A stretch of DNA of 51,779 nt, taken from contig NZ_VNIK02000017.1 in the NCBI RefSeq assembly GCF_007785775.2, positions 23,921-75,699 of the forward strand, given 5' to 3'. This DNA comes from Flagellimonas hadalis. GTDB lineage: Bacteria > Bacteroidota > Bacteroidia > Flavobacteriales > Flavobacteriaceae. The notes beneath the pieces were generated by a model. The model ran no database searches, was not told the origin of the DNA, and saw only the letters and a list, made by a program, of their open reading frames with translations. The position numbers and the translations under genes are program-made. Below, in pieces: positions 35,658 through 44,003 of this stretch; the first letter of the stretch is position 1, and each line of letters begins with the position of its first letter.

Positions 35658-36367
35658 TTTGGTTGTGTTGTCAATGTGGTATCACGCAAATTATATCTAT
35701 AGATAGTAAGTGGATTAAGTGAGTTTTTCAATTCTTTTATATCGATTGCCACATCAAGTTGTTCTAATAGTGCTCCCAACAAAGCCCTTACCCGTGGTGG
35801 GTACAAGAGAGCATACTTGATGAGTACATCCAATTCTTTGGGTGTCATTTTCCCTAAACGTCTTAAAAAAATAAGAATAGCGGATTTTTTATCAACATCC
35901 GGAATGCTATTAAGGTCTTTCATGGCATCCAAAAAACCCAACATCCTATAATTTTTATCAGTAACGGGTGCGTAGCTCTTTACGGGCTTTGCTTTGATGC
36001 CGCCTCTATTAATATATATGCGCTTTTCGGCACTTGCTATTTTGTATAGTGACGGTATTTGGGTAGTCAGGTTCAACTGATTGTACAAAGAGGTTCCGGT
36101 TATATAGGCTATTCGCTTACCATCTTCGTATAAATATGGTCTTAGAATATCCTCTTCCCTTGGCTTTAGTTCTCCAAAAACCGTTACATTGGGTTTGTAA
36201 AAAATGCCTTTGGACAATTTTCTTATAATTCCTTTTTTTTGTAGTCGTTCCAAGGCCTTTGCAGCGGTTACATATTCTTCTGACCGAATAGGTAAATCGG
36301 CATAACCAAAAGTACTGTCCTTCGGGAGTTCCGCTATTTTATCCGCTATTTTTTTCGCAATTGTCAT
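35642..36367 (-). CDS. AbiEi-type antitoxin/transcription regulator (DUF6088)
   Basis: About 241 residues from ATG 36367; the open frame runs 12 codons further, but that part covers the promoter box, so the internal ATG is chosen. The N-terminal winged helix-turn-helix (FGYADLP, then AAKALERLQKKGIIRKLSKGIFYKP) matches the DUF6088/AbiEi group. The C-terminal part includes ITGTSLYNQLNLTTQIP. Such proteins repress their own promoter through inverted repeats and neutralise the toxin encoded next. A perfect inverted repeat upstream fits autoregulation. Confidence 0.82.
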   Translation of the reverse strand: MTIAKKIADKIAELPKDSTFGYADLPIRSEEYVTAAKALERLQKKGIIRKLSKGIFYKPNVTVFGELKPREEDILRPYLYEDGKRIAYITGTSLYNQLNLTTQIPSLYKIASAEKRIYINRGGIKAKPVKSYAPVTDKNYRMLGFLDAMKDLNSIPDVDKKSAILIFLRRLGKMTPKELDVLIKYALLYPPRVRALLGALLEQLDVAIDIKELKNSLNPLTIYRYNLRDTTLTTQPNWNIV

Positions 36368-36374
36368 TACAATG

Positions 36375-36382
36375 CAAAGATA
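36375..36382 (-). promoter_or_regulatory. -7 promoter box for the AbiE operon
   Basis: On the minus strand this is TATCTTTG, a perfect TAnnTTTG Bacteroidetes -7 box. Only 7 bases separate it from the ATG, so the transcript would begin at or very near the start codon, making a leaderless or nearly leaderless mRNA. A CTTG element inside the inverted repeat lies about 18 bp upstream and could act as the -33 box. Confidence 0.55.
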
Positions 36383-36396
36383 TCCAAATAAATTAC

Positions 36397-36428
36397 ATGT
36401 CAAGTTTTATGCGCAAAAAACTTGACAT
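36397..36428. promoter_or_regulatory. Perfect inverted repeat, likely AbiEi operator
   Basis: Arms ATGTCAAGTTTT (36397-36408) and AAAACTTGACAT (36417-36428) are exact reverse complements, separated by 8 bases. The repeat sits 30-61 bp upstream of the antitoxin start and its inner arm overlaps the presumed -33 region. AbiEi-type antitoxins are known to bind paired inverted repeats for autoregulation, so this is the likely operator. Confidence 0.65.
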
Positions 36429-36567
36429 ATTGATTAAAAAGATTATTCGATGATCCGCCTTGATATTAATTAGTCACAAGATATTATTGGTATAGGTTTT
36501 TAACAAACCACTCAATATGTTACTAGAAATTTCTCTTTGATGTGAACATACATTCCTCCACCATCCC

Positions 36568-37998
36568 TTATATTTTCAAAAATAGAGGCAATAGGAAATA
36601 CACCGCAATGGCCAACACAAGAATGGAAATTAAATTCATTAAAAAACCAGTACGTACCATATCGGGGATTCTAAGGTAGCCCGATCCAAAGACCACCGCA
36701 TTTGGGGGCGTTGCCACTGGAAGCATAAAAGCACAGGAAGCGGCAGTGGTACAGGCAACCATCAACACGAACGGATCAACATCCAAGGTCACCGCCAATG
36801 GTGCCAAAACAGGCAACATCATGGCCGTAGTGGCCAAATTCGAGGTGACTTCCGTCAAAAAATTTATGCAGGTTATGACCAATAATATCAACGTAAGCAA
36901 GGGTAATCCATCAAAGAATGTCATTTGTGAACCCAGATAAATTGCCAACCCACTAGTCTCAAAACCACTAGCGATGGCCATTCCTCCACCAAACAACAGA
37001 ATTATCCCCCAAGGAATCTGAACAGCTTCTTCCCATTTTATCATCTTCCTACCCTTTCCAGCAGGCAAAATGAACAAAACAAGTGCCGCTCCAATGGCTA
37101 TTATGGTATCATCTATCCCAGGAACAATCTTTTGTAATAAGAACGACCGTGTTATCCAACAGAGTGCGGTAAGAACAAAAACGGCCATAACAATCTTTTC
37201 TTCCCTTTTCATAGGTCCCAGTTCCTGTATAAGCCTATGGATCTCTTCCCTTCCCCCAGGAAATCTTCCTTGCCGCAACGGGTAGGCAATCCGCGTAAGG
37301 TATAGCCATGCCAAAATCAACAGTAGAATCGATATCGGAAGTCCAAACTTCATCCATTGCCAAAAACTGATATCCAACCCATAGGCCTTCTGTACAAAAC
37401 CGGCGAAAACCAGATTGGGTGGGGTACCTATCAATGTTGCTATCCCTCCAATGGATGCCGAATATGCGATGGAAAGCATCAGCAACTTGCCAAAAACAGC
37501 ATTTTCGTCCTTGGCGGTCCGTGGATTGTCCTTTAACTGTTTTACAATGGATATGGCCATCGGCATTACCATCACTGCAGTGGCCGTGTTCGATATCCAC
37601 ATGGAAAGAAACGCAGTAGCCACCATAAATCCTAATACAATGGTATACATATTGGTACCAATGGCCCTTATGATATGCAATGCGATTCTCTTGTGCAGGT
37701 TCCATTTTTCTATGGCCATTGCCAACATAAACCCACCCATGTACAAGAAAACATATTTATGGCCATAGTTAGCTGTGGTTTCCTCTAGGCCCAGTGCCCC
37801 CAACATGGGAAACAAAACAATGGGAAGCAGCGCCGTGGCAGCTATCGGAAGCACCTCCAAAATCCACCAAACACCTATCCATAAGGTAACGGCCAAGATA
37901 TCCCTTCCTTGGGAGGAGAGACCCTCCCCGCTAAAAAAGAAATGAATGAGAAGAAACAGAATCGGACCAAGTAAAAGGCCCATACGTTTATATGACAT
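36568..37998 (-). CDS. SLC13/DASS family Na+-coupled anion symporter
   Basis: A 476-residue protein with about 11-12 membrane segments in two halves. Each half carries the SNT-type signature of the divalent anion:Na+ symporter family: WISNTATAVMVMPMA near residue 134 and TEVTSNLATTAMMLPVL near residue 386. Known members import dicarboxylates, citrate, sulfate or related anions. It lies downstream of the second SusCD locus and on the same strand, but a terminator stands between, so joint expression is uncertain. Confidence 0.9.
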   Translation of the reverse strand: MSYKRMGLLLGPILFLLIHFFFSGEGLSSQGRDILAVTLWIGVWWILEVLPIAATALLPIVLFPMLGALGLEETTANYGHKYVFLYMGGFMLAMAIEKWNLHKRIALHIIRAIGTNMYTIVLGFMVATAFLSMWISNTATAVMVMPMAISIVKQLKDNPRTAKDENAVFGKLLMLSIAYSASIGGIATLIGTPPNLVFAGFVQKAYGLDISFWQWMKFGLPISILLLILAWLYLTRIAYPLRQGRFPGGREEIHRLIQELGPMKREEKIVMAVFVLTALCWITRSFLLQKIVPGIDDTIIAIGAALVLFILPAGKGRKMIKWEEAVQIPWGIILLFGGGMAIASGFETSGLAIYLGSQMTFFDGLPLLTLILLVITCINFLTEVTSNLATTAMMLPVLAPLAVTLDVDPFVLMVACTTAASCAFMLPVATPPNAVVFGSGYLRIPDMVRTGFLMNLISILVLAIAVYFLLPLFLKI

Positions 37999-38030
37999 GT
38001 TTTTTGAATTGATTTGGTATGGTTATATAA

Positions 38031-38067
38031 AAAAGAGGCGTTGATCTATGATCGAACCGCCTCTTTT
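38031..38067 (-). terminator. Intrinsic terminator between the PL26-like gene and the SLC13 gene
   Basis: Arms AAAAGAGGCG (38031-38040) and CGCCTCTTTT (38058-38067) are perfectly complementary over 10 bp, with a 17-base loop. On the minus strand the stem is followed by six T. It stands 18 bp after the PL26-like gene stop and ends the second SusCD operon transcript. Confidence 0.75.
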
Positions 38068-38084
38068 CGCAAAGATTACAAGAT

Positions 38085-40736
38085 TTAATTCATATGTTCC
38101 TTGTCCATCCAGTACAACAGGTAAGGAATGTTATAGGCATGGGTCCATCCAAATACGCGAAGTCCTTGATTGGTTTCCCAATTGGTAAAGCTCTTTTTAC
38201 TTTTTGGCAAATAGGAAATCTTGACCAGATCTTCGCTAAAAGCTTCCGCATTTTCATAGGACGCTGGTTCTTTGGGCAGTTCTCCGATCATTAGTACTTT
38301 GGCTCTCTCAAGAGCTTCATTCAGATACACTTTTTCCCCACTGAACTCATATCCTATCAACAATGGATATATGGTCGCCAAATATGATTCCATCTCATGG
38401 TTCAAGGGAGGCACATCCCTGACCCAGCGAGCATGTTTCAAAAGAGCTTGTCTCACGGTTTCATCACCGGTTATCTGTTGGTACTTATAAAGTCCTTGGG
38501 CAACATAGGTCTGACTATACCCATATCTATCCAAGAGTAGGTTTCCTCCCTGACGTTCCTGGAATTCCAACATTAACTTGACCCTATCGTCCAGTTCGTC
38601 CTTATACTTTTGGAGCTTGGTGGCATCGTACAGTTCAACAAGGTTTAAAACGGATAGATATAACCTTCTTCCCCTTAGATCATGCTCCCCCCATATTCTG
38701 TTGATATAAGTATCCCCAGTCATTCTGGCCACTTCGAGGGCCCTATGGTCGGCAGAAAGGTAATATGATGCAATCCAACCTTGTATCCATACATGGGCAC
38801 TCAAAAGAGCATACCAGTGTTCATTGGCATGCCTTCTTCCTATGCCCAAATAGGGGGTGGACTTGGGTTCATCCTCATAGTTCCAGAAGTCTATGGCATC
38901 ATTTATCTCCCCATAATAGGTTCTTTTTTTGGGCCAATGCACATTGTCCACATCCATGGTATGCCTACTCATGGCTTGGGCCAAATTATAATATTTGGAG
39001 TCTCCTGTCCGCATAAAGTTGGTCCAGAGCATGAAGTCCACTGTGGGTTCATTATTGGTCCATTGTACCCATTTTCCATTAAAGTAGTAACTTTTCCCAT
39101 CCCCATAGTTGAAAATCCCATACCACGGCTCATGCTTTTGGTTATAGGCCCACCATTGGTATTTATATTGCAGGGCGTTCTCAAATTCCGGATGCTTGGA
39201 TGAAAAAGGGGCCATATTACCGTATGCCTTGGATTGGGTATACCACTCAGGTGTGGCATGCGCCACTGGGTTTTCGATGATATAATCCATCTTTTTCCCT
39301 ACTTTATCCATAGCATCGTTGTTGTGGAAGTAATAGACAAACTCTGTGGTCTTGGTAATCCCTTGGGCAAAATTGCCCAACATGCCCCCATCCGGTTCGG
39401 TATTATGTCTAGCAAAGTTCATGGGACCGTTTTCCTTGGGCCAAACACTGCCCAAAAGAGTTCCATTGGCAGGATCGACCTCAATCCCTTTGGGATATTC
39501 CTTCATAAAGTTTTTAATCCCAACGCCTACTCCTCGTTTTCCGTCGGTAACGTTGAGCCATCCTTTAGCCCTTTCCACTATTGCTTTACTTTCTTCCCCT
39601 TCTGAAACAGTGGCCCTAAATTCCAAAGCCGTATCGGGATTGTTCCCATCGTCCTCCTTTTTGAAACCGTTGAGGTACAAACTTCTTAAACTGGTGCTCT
39701 TTCTCCTTGCCGGGCCTTGTTGTAAAAGTTGAACTGGGGATTCCCCATTGGCAGCGATTTCCTCCAGAAAAGTATTGGCTTTGTCTTCTTTCCAGCTTCC
39801 TTCATATAGAGGCATTGAAACATTTACTTCATTATCCAGATGGTATTTAAGCTGAAGCCCACAGGCTGCAATTTGATCATTGGGCTGAGTCCAACCCATA
39901 TCGTTCTCAGTGTTCTCCGTTACGATTATCTTATTTTGTGTGGCAATATTGGCATGTTCCCCTTCTTGTGGTTTATGTTTGTCCGGGATTCCTGTATAGG
40001 TCATGGTATGCAAAACTTTTATGTAGCTTTTTCCCGCATAGGCGTGCAACCAAATGGTAAAAGGGGACAGATTGTTATCCGATCTGCTATAGGTATAGGT
40101 TCCTTCTATCCGGAATATACTGTGCATCGGGCCAGATCCTTTCTCCCTGAACACCTCATTTATCACCGCTTTCGAAGTATCTATTCCGGCATCATCCAAA
40201 AGATCGAGAAAAGAACCCCTATTTTTTCCTGGTGAAGAAACAATGAGCTCCTCCTTATCAAACTTTCCATCTTTGTTGGAATCCAAAAACACTTCATCCA
40301 AAAAACCATTCCCTTTTTTATGTATGGAGAAGGACAAAGGCCCTGTATTCACCTCTATCCCACCTTGGGGCCGCATGTTGTTCATGGAAACAATCTTTTC
40401 TTTGGGAAGTATGGGTATTACAGAATCACCATATTCCAATATGTATTCTGAGTCTTTTTCGGAGAAAAAGAAAACCCATACCCATTTAACACTTTCGTCG
40501 GTTGGCCCCCAATTGCTCACTTCTGTGGTTTGACAAGGAATCTCAGTACCTCGGGATGTCAACAGACGTAGATGGTCCACCGAATGGAGTGTACCTTTTG
40601 GAAAAGGAATTCCAAGGGTTATTGGTGCACCTTCTTTATTGTTCTCTATGGTAATGTTGACCTGCTTGCCCTTTTCTGGGGTCCCACAGGATTTAAGCAA
40701 AAAACATGTAAGTAATATTAAAGCTAGTATTCTCAT
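38085..40736 (-). CDS. PL26/YetA-like exported protein (possible rhamnogalacturonan or uronate-glycan lyase)
   Basis: About 883 residues from ATG 40736; the upstream codons overlap the ROK gene, and this start places a signal peptide at once (LALILLTCFLLKSCG, lipoprotein-like). The N-terminal region (TIENNKEGAPITLGIPFPKG, then CQTTEVSNWGPTDESVKWV) matches the RIFT-barrel opening of the PcRGLX/YetA-like family. A middle beta domain and a C-terminal helical toroid follow, with HTMDVDNVHWPKKRTYYG near the middle and RRHANEHWYALLSAHV later. The family includes exo-rhamnogalacturonan lyase PcRGLX, but activity on another glycan is equally possible. It lies 22 bp after the ROK stop. Confidence 0.7.
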   Translation of the reverse strand: MRILALILLTCFLLKSCGTPEKGKQVNITIENNKEGAPITLGIPFPKGTLHSVDHLRLLTSRGTEIPCQTTEVSNWGPTDESVKWVWVFFFSEKDSEYILEYGDSVIPILPKEKIVSMNNMRPQGGIEVNTGPLSFSIHKKGNGFLDEVFLDSNKDGKFDKEELIVSSPGKNRGSFLDLLDDAGIDTSKAVINEVFREKGSGPMHSIFRIEGTYTYSRSDNNLSPFTIWLHAYAGKSYIKVLHTMTYTGIPDKHKPQEGEHANIATQNKIIVTENTENDMGWTQPNDQIAACGLQLKYHLDNEVNVSMPLYEGSWKEDKANTFLEEIAANGESPVQLLQQGPARRKSTSLRSLYLNGFKKEDDGNNPDTALEFRATVSEGEESKAIVERAKGWLNVTDGKRGVGVGIKNFMKEYPKGIEVDPANGTLLGSVWPKENGPMNFARHNTEPDGGMLGNFAQGITKTTEFVYYFHNNDAMDKVGKKMDYIIENPVAHATPEWYTQSKAYGNMAPFSSKHPEFENALQYKYQWWAYNQKHEPWYGIFNYGDGKSYYFNGKWVQWTNNEPTVDFMLWTNFMRTGDSKYYNLAQAMSRHTMDVDNVHWPKKRTYYGEINDAIDFWNYEDEPKSTPYLGIGRRHANEHWYALLSAHVWIQGWIASYYLSADHRALEVARMTGDTYINRIWGEHDLRGRRLYLSVLNLVELYDATKLQKYKDELDDRVKLMLEFQERQGGNLLLDRYGYSQTYVAQGLYKYQQITGDETVRQALLKHARWVRDVPPLNHEMESYLATIYPLLIGYEFSGEKVYLNEALERAKVLMIGELPKEPASYENAEAFSEDLVKISYLPKSKKSFTNWETNQGLRVFGWTHAYNIPYLLYWMDKEHMN

Positions 40737-40758
40737 TTGTGCAATACGATTATACATT

Positions 40759-41604
40759 TTACAGACACAATGCAGCCGCGCCCAATATGGGAGCATCCAT
40801 TAAGTCTGATGTTTCAATTTTTGTTTGTTCCAATTGTTTTTGATAAGCAAATGAAATTAAGGTTTCATGCATCGATTCTTTAAAAAACGCATATGCCTTG
40901 CTTATGGATCCGCCAAGGACTATGGCTTGGGGAGCATACATATAAAGAATGGCCTTGATGGCTTCTCCTAGATGAACTCCGTATTCCTTGTACGCCTGTA
41001 GAGCTAACTTATCTTTATCCATGGCCTTCCTGAATAAGGCTTTGGCCGACTCCCCGTATTTTTCATCAAAGAAAAAACTACCTGCATAATGCTCCATAAT
41101 CCCATCCTTATAAGGAATCATACCTACTTCCCCCGCTCCGCACAGTACGCCATTGTATAGCTTTCCATCCACCAAAATGCCCATACCCAATCCTGTTCCC
41201 AATGAAAGCGCTACACAATTCGAATATCCCATGGCTTTCCCAAAATGCTTCTCGCCCAACGCGAAACAGTTGGCATCGTTGTTAATATGGACAGGCACAT
41301 TGTACCGATCTTGAACTTTTCTTCTCAAAGGAACTTTTGTCCAAGATGGAATGTTTTGTACATCATATACCATTCCTGAATCTGGATCTACTACCGCGGG
41401 AACACCTATACCTATGGCTCGAATTGAATCAGTCATAAGCTCATCAATGGCCCCAAACACCTTATTGAGGGCAATTTCCTCTGAATCATCTCGATTTACT
41501 TCAATGAGATGGGTATCCACTATTCTGTTTCCCATCACCCTGCCCGATTTGATCTTAGTTCCACCTATATCAACCCCAAGAACCTCTGCTCCAATCCCTT
41601 TCAC
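40759..41604 (-). CDS. ROK family sugar kinase
   Basis: A 281-residue cytoplasmic kinase. The phosphate motif LGVDIGGTKIKSG is at residues 9-21, INNDANCFALGE near residue 108 carries the catalytic Asp, and SLGTGLGMGILV lies near residue 135. The usual zinc-binding C-x-C-G-x-x-G-C-x-E motif of ROK proteins is absent: only Cys in GVLCGAGEVGMIPY remains. Its ATG overlaps the stop of the transporter upstream. It probably phosphorylates a hexose or N-acetyl-amino sugar brought in by that transporter. The amino sugar choice is inferred from the deacetylase in the operon. Confidence 0.87.
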   Translation of the reverse strand: MKGIGAEVLGVDIGGTKIKSGRVMGNRIVDTHLIEVNRDDSEEIALNKVFGAIDELMTDSIRAIGIGVPAVVDPDSGMVYDVQNIPSWTKVPLRRKVQDRYNVPVHINNDANCFALGEKHFGKAMGYSNCVALSLGTGLGMGILVDGKLYNGVLCGAGEVGMIPYKDGIMEHYAGSFFFDEKYGESAKALFRKAMDKDKLALQAYKEYGVHLGEAIKAILYMYAPQAIVLGGSISKAYAFFKESMHETLISFAYQKQLEQTKIETSDLMDAPILGAAALCL

Positions 41605-42863
41605 TGTTCCTTCTTTAAGCTTATCGTCTTATTATTTACCAAGGGTTTGGCCCAAAAGCCGATGGAAAGAATAAATGCCAAGGGCAGTATCAGAAAAAAC
41701 ATTCCAGATTTCAGGGTCAACATTTCACCCAGCCCCCCTACCATAAATGGAATGACCGCCCCACCTGCTATACCGGTACATAAAATTCCGGACAACGAAC
41801 CATGGTGTTCCTTTACCGAGTTGAGCGCCAATGAAACTATAATGGAATACATTACCGAAATAAAGAATCCTACCATTGGAAAACCTATCAATGCCATTTG
41901 GGATGAGCCTGTCAAGGCCAAAATAAGACAGACTATGGTTATGGATGTTGCGAAAATCAACAGTTTCCGGCTATCCATAAACTTCAACAATAGAAGGCCC
42001 AGCAGACATCCTACCGTCAACATGGCCCAAAAATAGGATACAGTGTCAGCTCCTGTGGTTTGTGGGTCAAGTCCGTGGTATTCGGATAAGAATTGGGATA
42101 TCCAATTTCCAACACCTTGTTCCGTACCCACATAACAAAACATCCCTATAAAATACAGTAAGGTCCATTTGTTTTTCAATAAATCCCAATAGGAGCTTTT
42201 GTCCCCTGCCCTTTCCTCCTCAGTCTTTTCAAACTTTGGATATTTGGTAAAAAAAACATAGAAAAACAACAAAAGGGATATTCCGGCAAACACAATATAG
42301 AGCGAGGCCCAAGGCAAATCCTCAGGCACCCATCCCCGCAACATGTCTGCAATCATATCGTTGGAAACCTCTTCCTTGTTCACCAAGTATTTATAGAGAT
42401 AAGGACTTAAAAAAGACGCTGACCCAAACACCAATTGCGCCAGTACCGAGTTGAAGGCAAAATGTTCCTCACCTCCGGCCACGCGTAACATGGGATTAAT
42501 AATGACCTGAAGGACCGCCATACAACAACCCAGTATAAATAGTGTAATACTGAACACGCTGTACTGTGGGGTAAGGGCAAAGCCCATAGAGGCAATGGCC
42601 ATTACCAGAAAGGATACGGACAGTAAGGTCTTCTCACTAAACCTTTCGGAAAGGAACCCTGCAGGTATGGACATGATCCCATATGCGATAAAGAATGTAA
42701 ATGGCAGTAGGCCTGTCAAAGTCAGACTTAGATCAAAACTACCCTTAACATCCACTATTATGGAGTTCAGTATGTTGGTGATGAAGGATATTACAAAGAA
42801 TACGATCATTACCAACCCAATGATGTGAAAATATCTTTTGGTTGTGGCCTTGTTGTGCTCCAT
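41601..42863 (-). CDS. MFS sugar transporter (FHS/FucP-NagP-like)
   Basis: A 420-residue major facilitator protein with 12 predicted membrane segments. The N-terminal part has YFHIIGLVMIVFFVISFITN, and FFIAYGIMSIPAGFLSERFSEK near residue 56 resembles the loop 2-3 region of the fucose/galactose/glucose:H+ symporter subfamily. A charged loop near residues 205-225 splits the halves. Its stop overlaps the ROK start (ATGA). In marine Bacteroidetes such carriers often lie beside ROK kinases and take up GlcNAc or related sugars. Confidence 0.85.
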   Translation of the reverse strand: MEHNKATTKRYFHIIGLVMIVFFVISFITNILNSIIVDVKGSFDLSLTLTGLLPFTFFIAYGIMSIPAGFLSERFSEKTLLSVSFLVMAIASMGFALTPQYSVFSITLFILGCCMAVLQVIINPMLRVAGGEEHFAFNSVLAQLVFGSASFLSPYLYKYLVNKEEVSNDMIADMLRGWVPEDLPWASLYIVFAGISLLLFFYVFFTKYPKFEKTEEERAGDKSSYWDLLKNKWTLLYFIGMFCYVGTEQGVGNWISQFLSEYHGLDPQTTGADTVSYFWAMLTVGCLLGLLLLKFMDSRKLLIFATSITIVCLILALTGSSQMALIGFPMVGFFISVMYSIIVSLALNSVKEHHGSLSGILCTGIAGGAVIPFMVGGLGEMLTLKSGMFFLILPLAFILSIGFWAKPLVNNKTISLKKEQ

Positions 42864-42910
42864 TTTTGGTTGGTTATTTTAATCTTGGGGTTCCAAATAT
42901 TGGTCCACTC

Positions 42911-43798
42911 CTATTCTGTACCCAGCATGGGGAACAATTCCTTGATTTCTTCTTCGGTCGGTTGTTTTCCATACTCGCAAATCTCAAAGAACTCCACCTG
43001 CTTTACTTTGGAGACATCCACGTTGGGATACCACTTCTTTACGACTTCCAAAGTGCCGGCATCGGGTTTTCTGTTCATCCATCTGTCCTTCAGCCATGCC
43101 AGTCTTTCCTTTTCTCCTTTGGGAATGGTGGCAAGGTCCATTCCATTGGTCCATGGCAACCATTCGAACATTTGTGAATCGTGGGCCGCCAAACCTTTGA
43201 CTTTGGTATCGATCACATCATCCACTATCACCGCAATGTCTTTTTGGAATGGGTATGGCTTTTTAAAGTGGTCGCTCATGTATAGAAAAACTGGATTCTT
43301 TTTAAGGGGTGGTGTGTCCGGAGCTACGTTGGGCACAATGTTCATGTAGGCTGCATCTTGTACAACGGAACCTGCATTTCTATGATCGGGATGATAATCA
43401 TTGGGTCTCAACCCTAAAACGATATCAGCGTTCCAGCCACGTATTCTTCGGATTACCTCCAGTCGAACGTTCAAAGTGGGAAACAGCTCCCCATCATGGT
43501 TATCCAGAACTTCGTATTCCGCAATACCCAAAGCTTTGGCCGCATCCTTGGCCTCTTGTCTGCGCTTTTTGGCCAATGGCCCTCCTCCCATGCTTTGGTG
43601 GCCTGCGTCTCCGTTGGTCAACGCCAAAAATTTCACATTGTGGCCCATTTTTGCAAAGAGTGCTGCAGTACCCCCGAATTTTGAGTCACAGTCATCAGGG
43701 TGTGCCCCAATGGCTATAATATTGAGTACTTTTTTTTCTTGTGCCTGGATGGTTGCAAAGGCAAAGCAAAGGCAAATTGCCATCATTAATTTTCTCAT
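42911..43798 (-). CDS. Exported PIG-L/LmbE-type deacetylase
   Basis: A 295-residue protein with a signal peptide (FAFATIQAQ). The zinc motif GAHPDDCD is at about residues 31-38, where the usual A-H-P-D-D-x-E has Asp in place of Glu; the His and two Asp needed for the metal and base are kept. NDYHPDHRNAG near residue 132 gives the third zinc ligand. The family removes N-acetyl groups from amino-sugar compounds. The signal peptide puts it in the periplasm or outside, ahead of the transporter and kinase. It is separated from the SusD gene by a 205-bp gap with no recognised promoter box. Confidence 0.88.
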   Translation of the reverse strand: MRKLMMAICLCFAFATIQAQEKKVLNIIAIGAHPDDCDSKFGGTAALFAKMGHNVKFLALTNGDAGHQSMGGGPLAKKRRQEAKDAAKALGIAEYEVLDNHDGELFPTLNVRLEVIRRIRGWNADIVLGLRPNDYHPDHRNAGSVVQDAAYMNIVPNVAPDTPPLKKNPVFLYMSDHFKKPYPFQKDIAVIVDDVIDTKVKGLAAHDSQMFEWLPWTNGMDLATIPKGEKERLAWLKDRWMNRKPDAGTLEVVKKWYPNVDVSKVKQVEFFEICEYGKQPTEEEIKELFPMLGTE

Positions 43799-44003
43799 CG
43801 TATAATCTATATTAGGTTCCTTAAAAATTTAATAATTGTGATTTTGGTCGATTCTTTTAAAGCAACTTTATGAAACGGACCCCTGTCCTTTTTGACAATG
43901 GCACCCATAGCATCATAAGTAGGGATTCATGGTCTTTTGGGGCGCTACCAATCAAACTAACTTAAATAATGAAAACACATTATAACGTAATCAAAGTCAT
44001 TGC

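Noticed and set aside
43860..43905. Small hairpin GGAC/GTCC after the second SusD gene
   Set aside because: Only a 4-bp stem, followed by T on the plus strand although the genes run on the minus strand.
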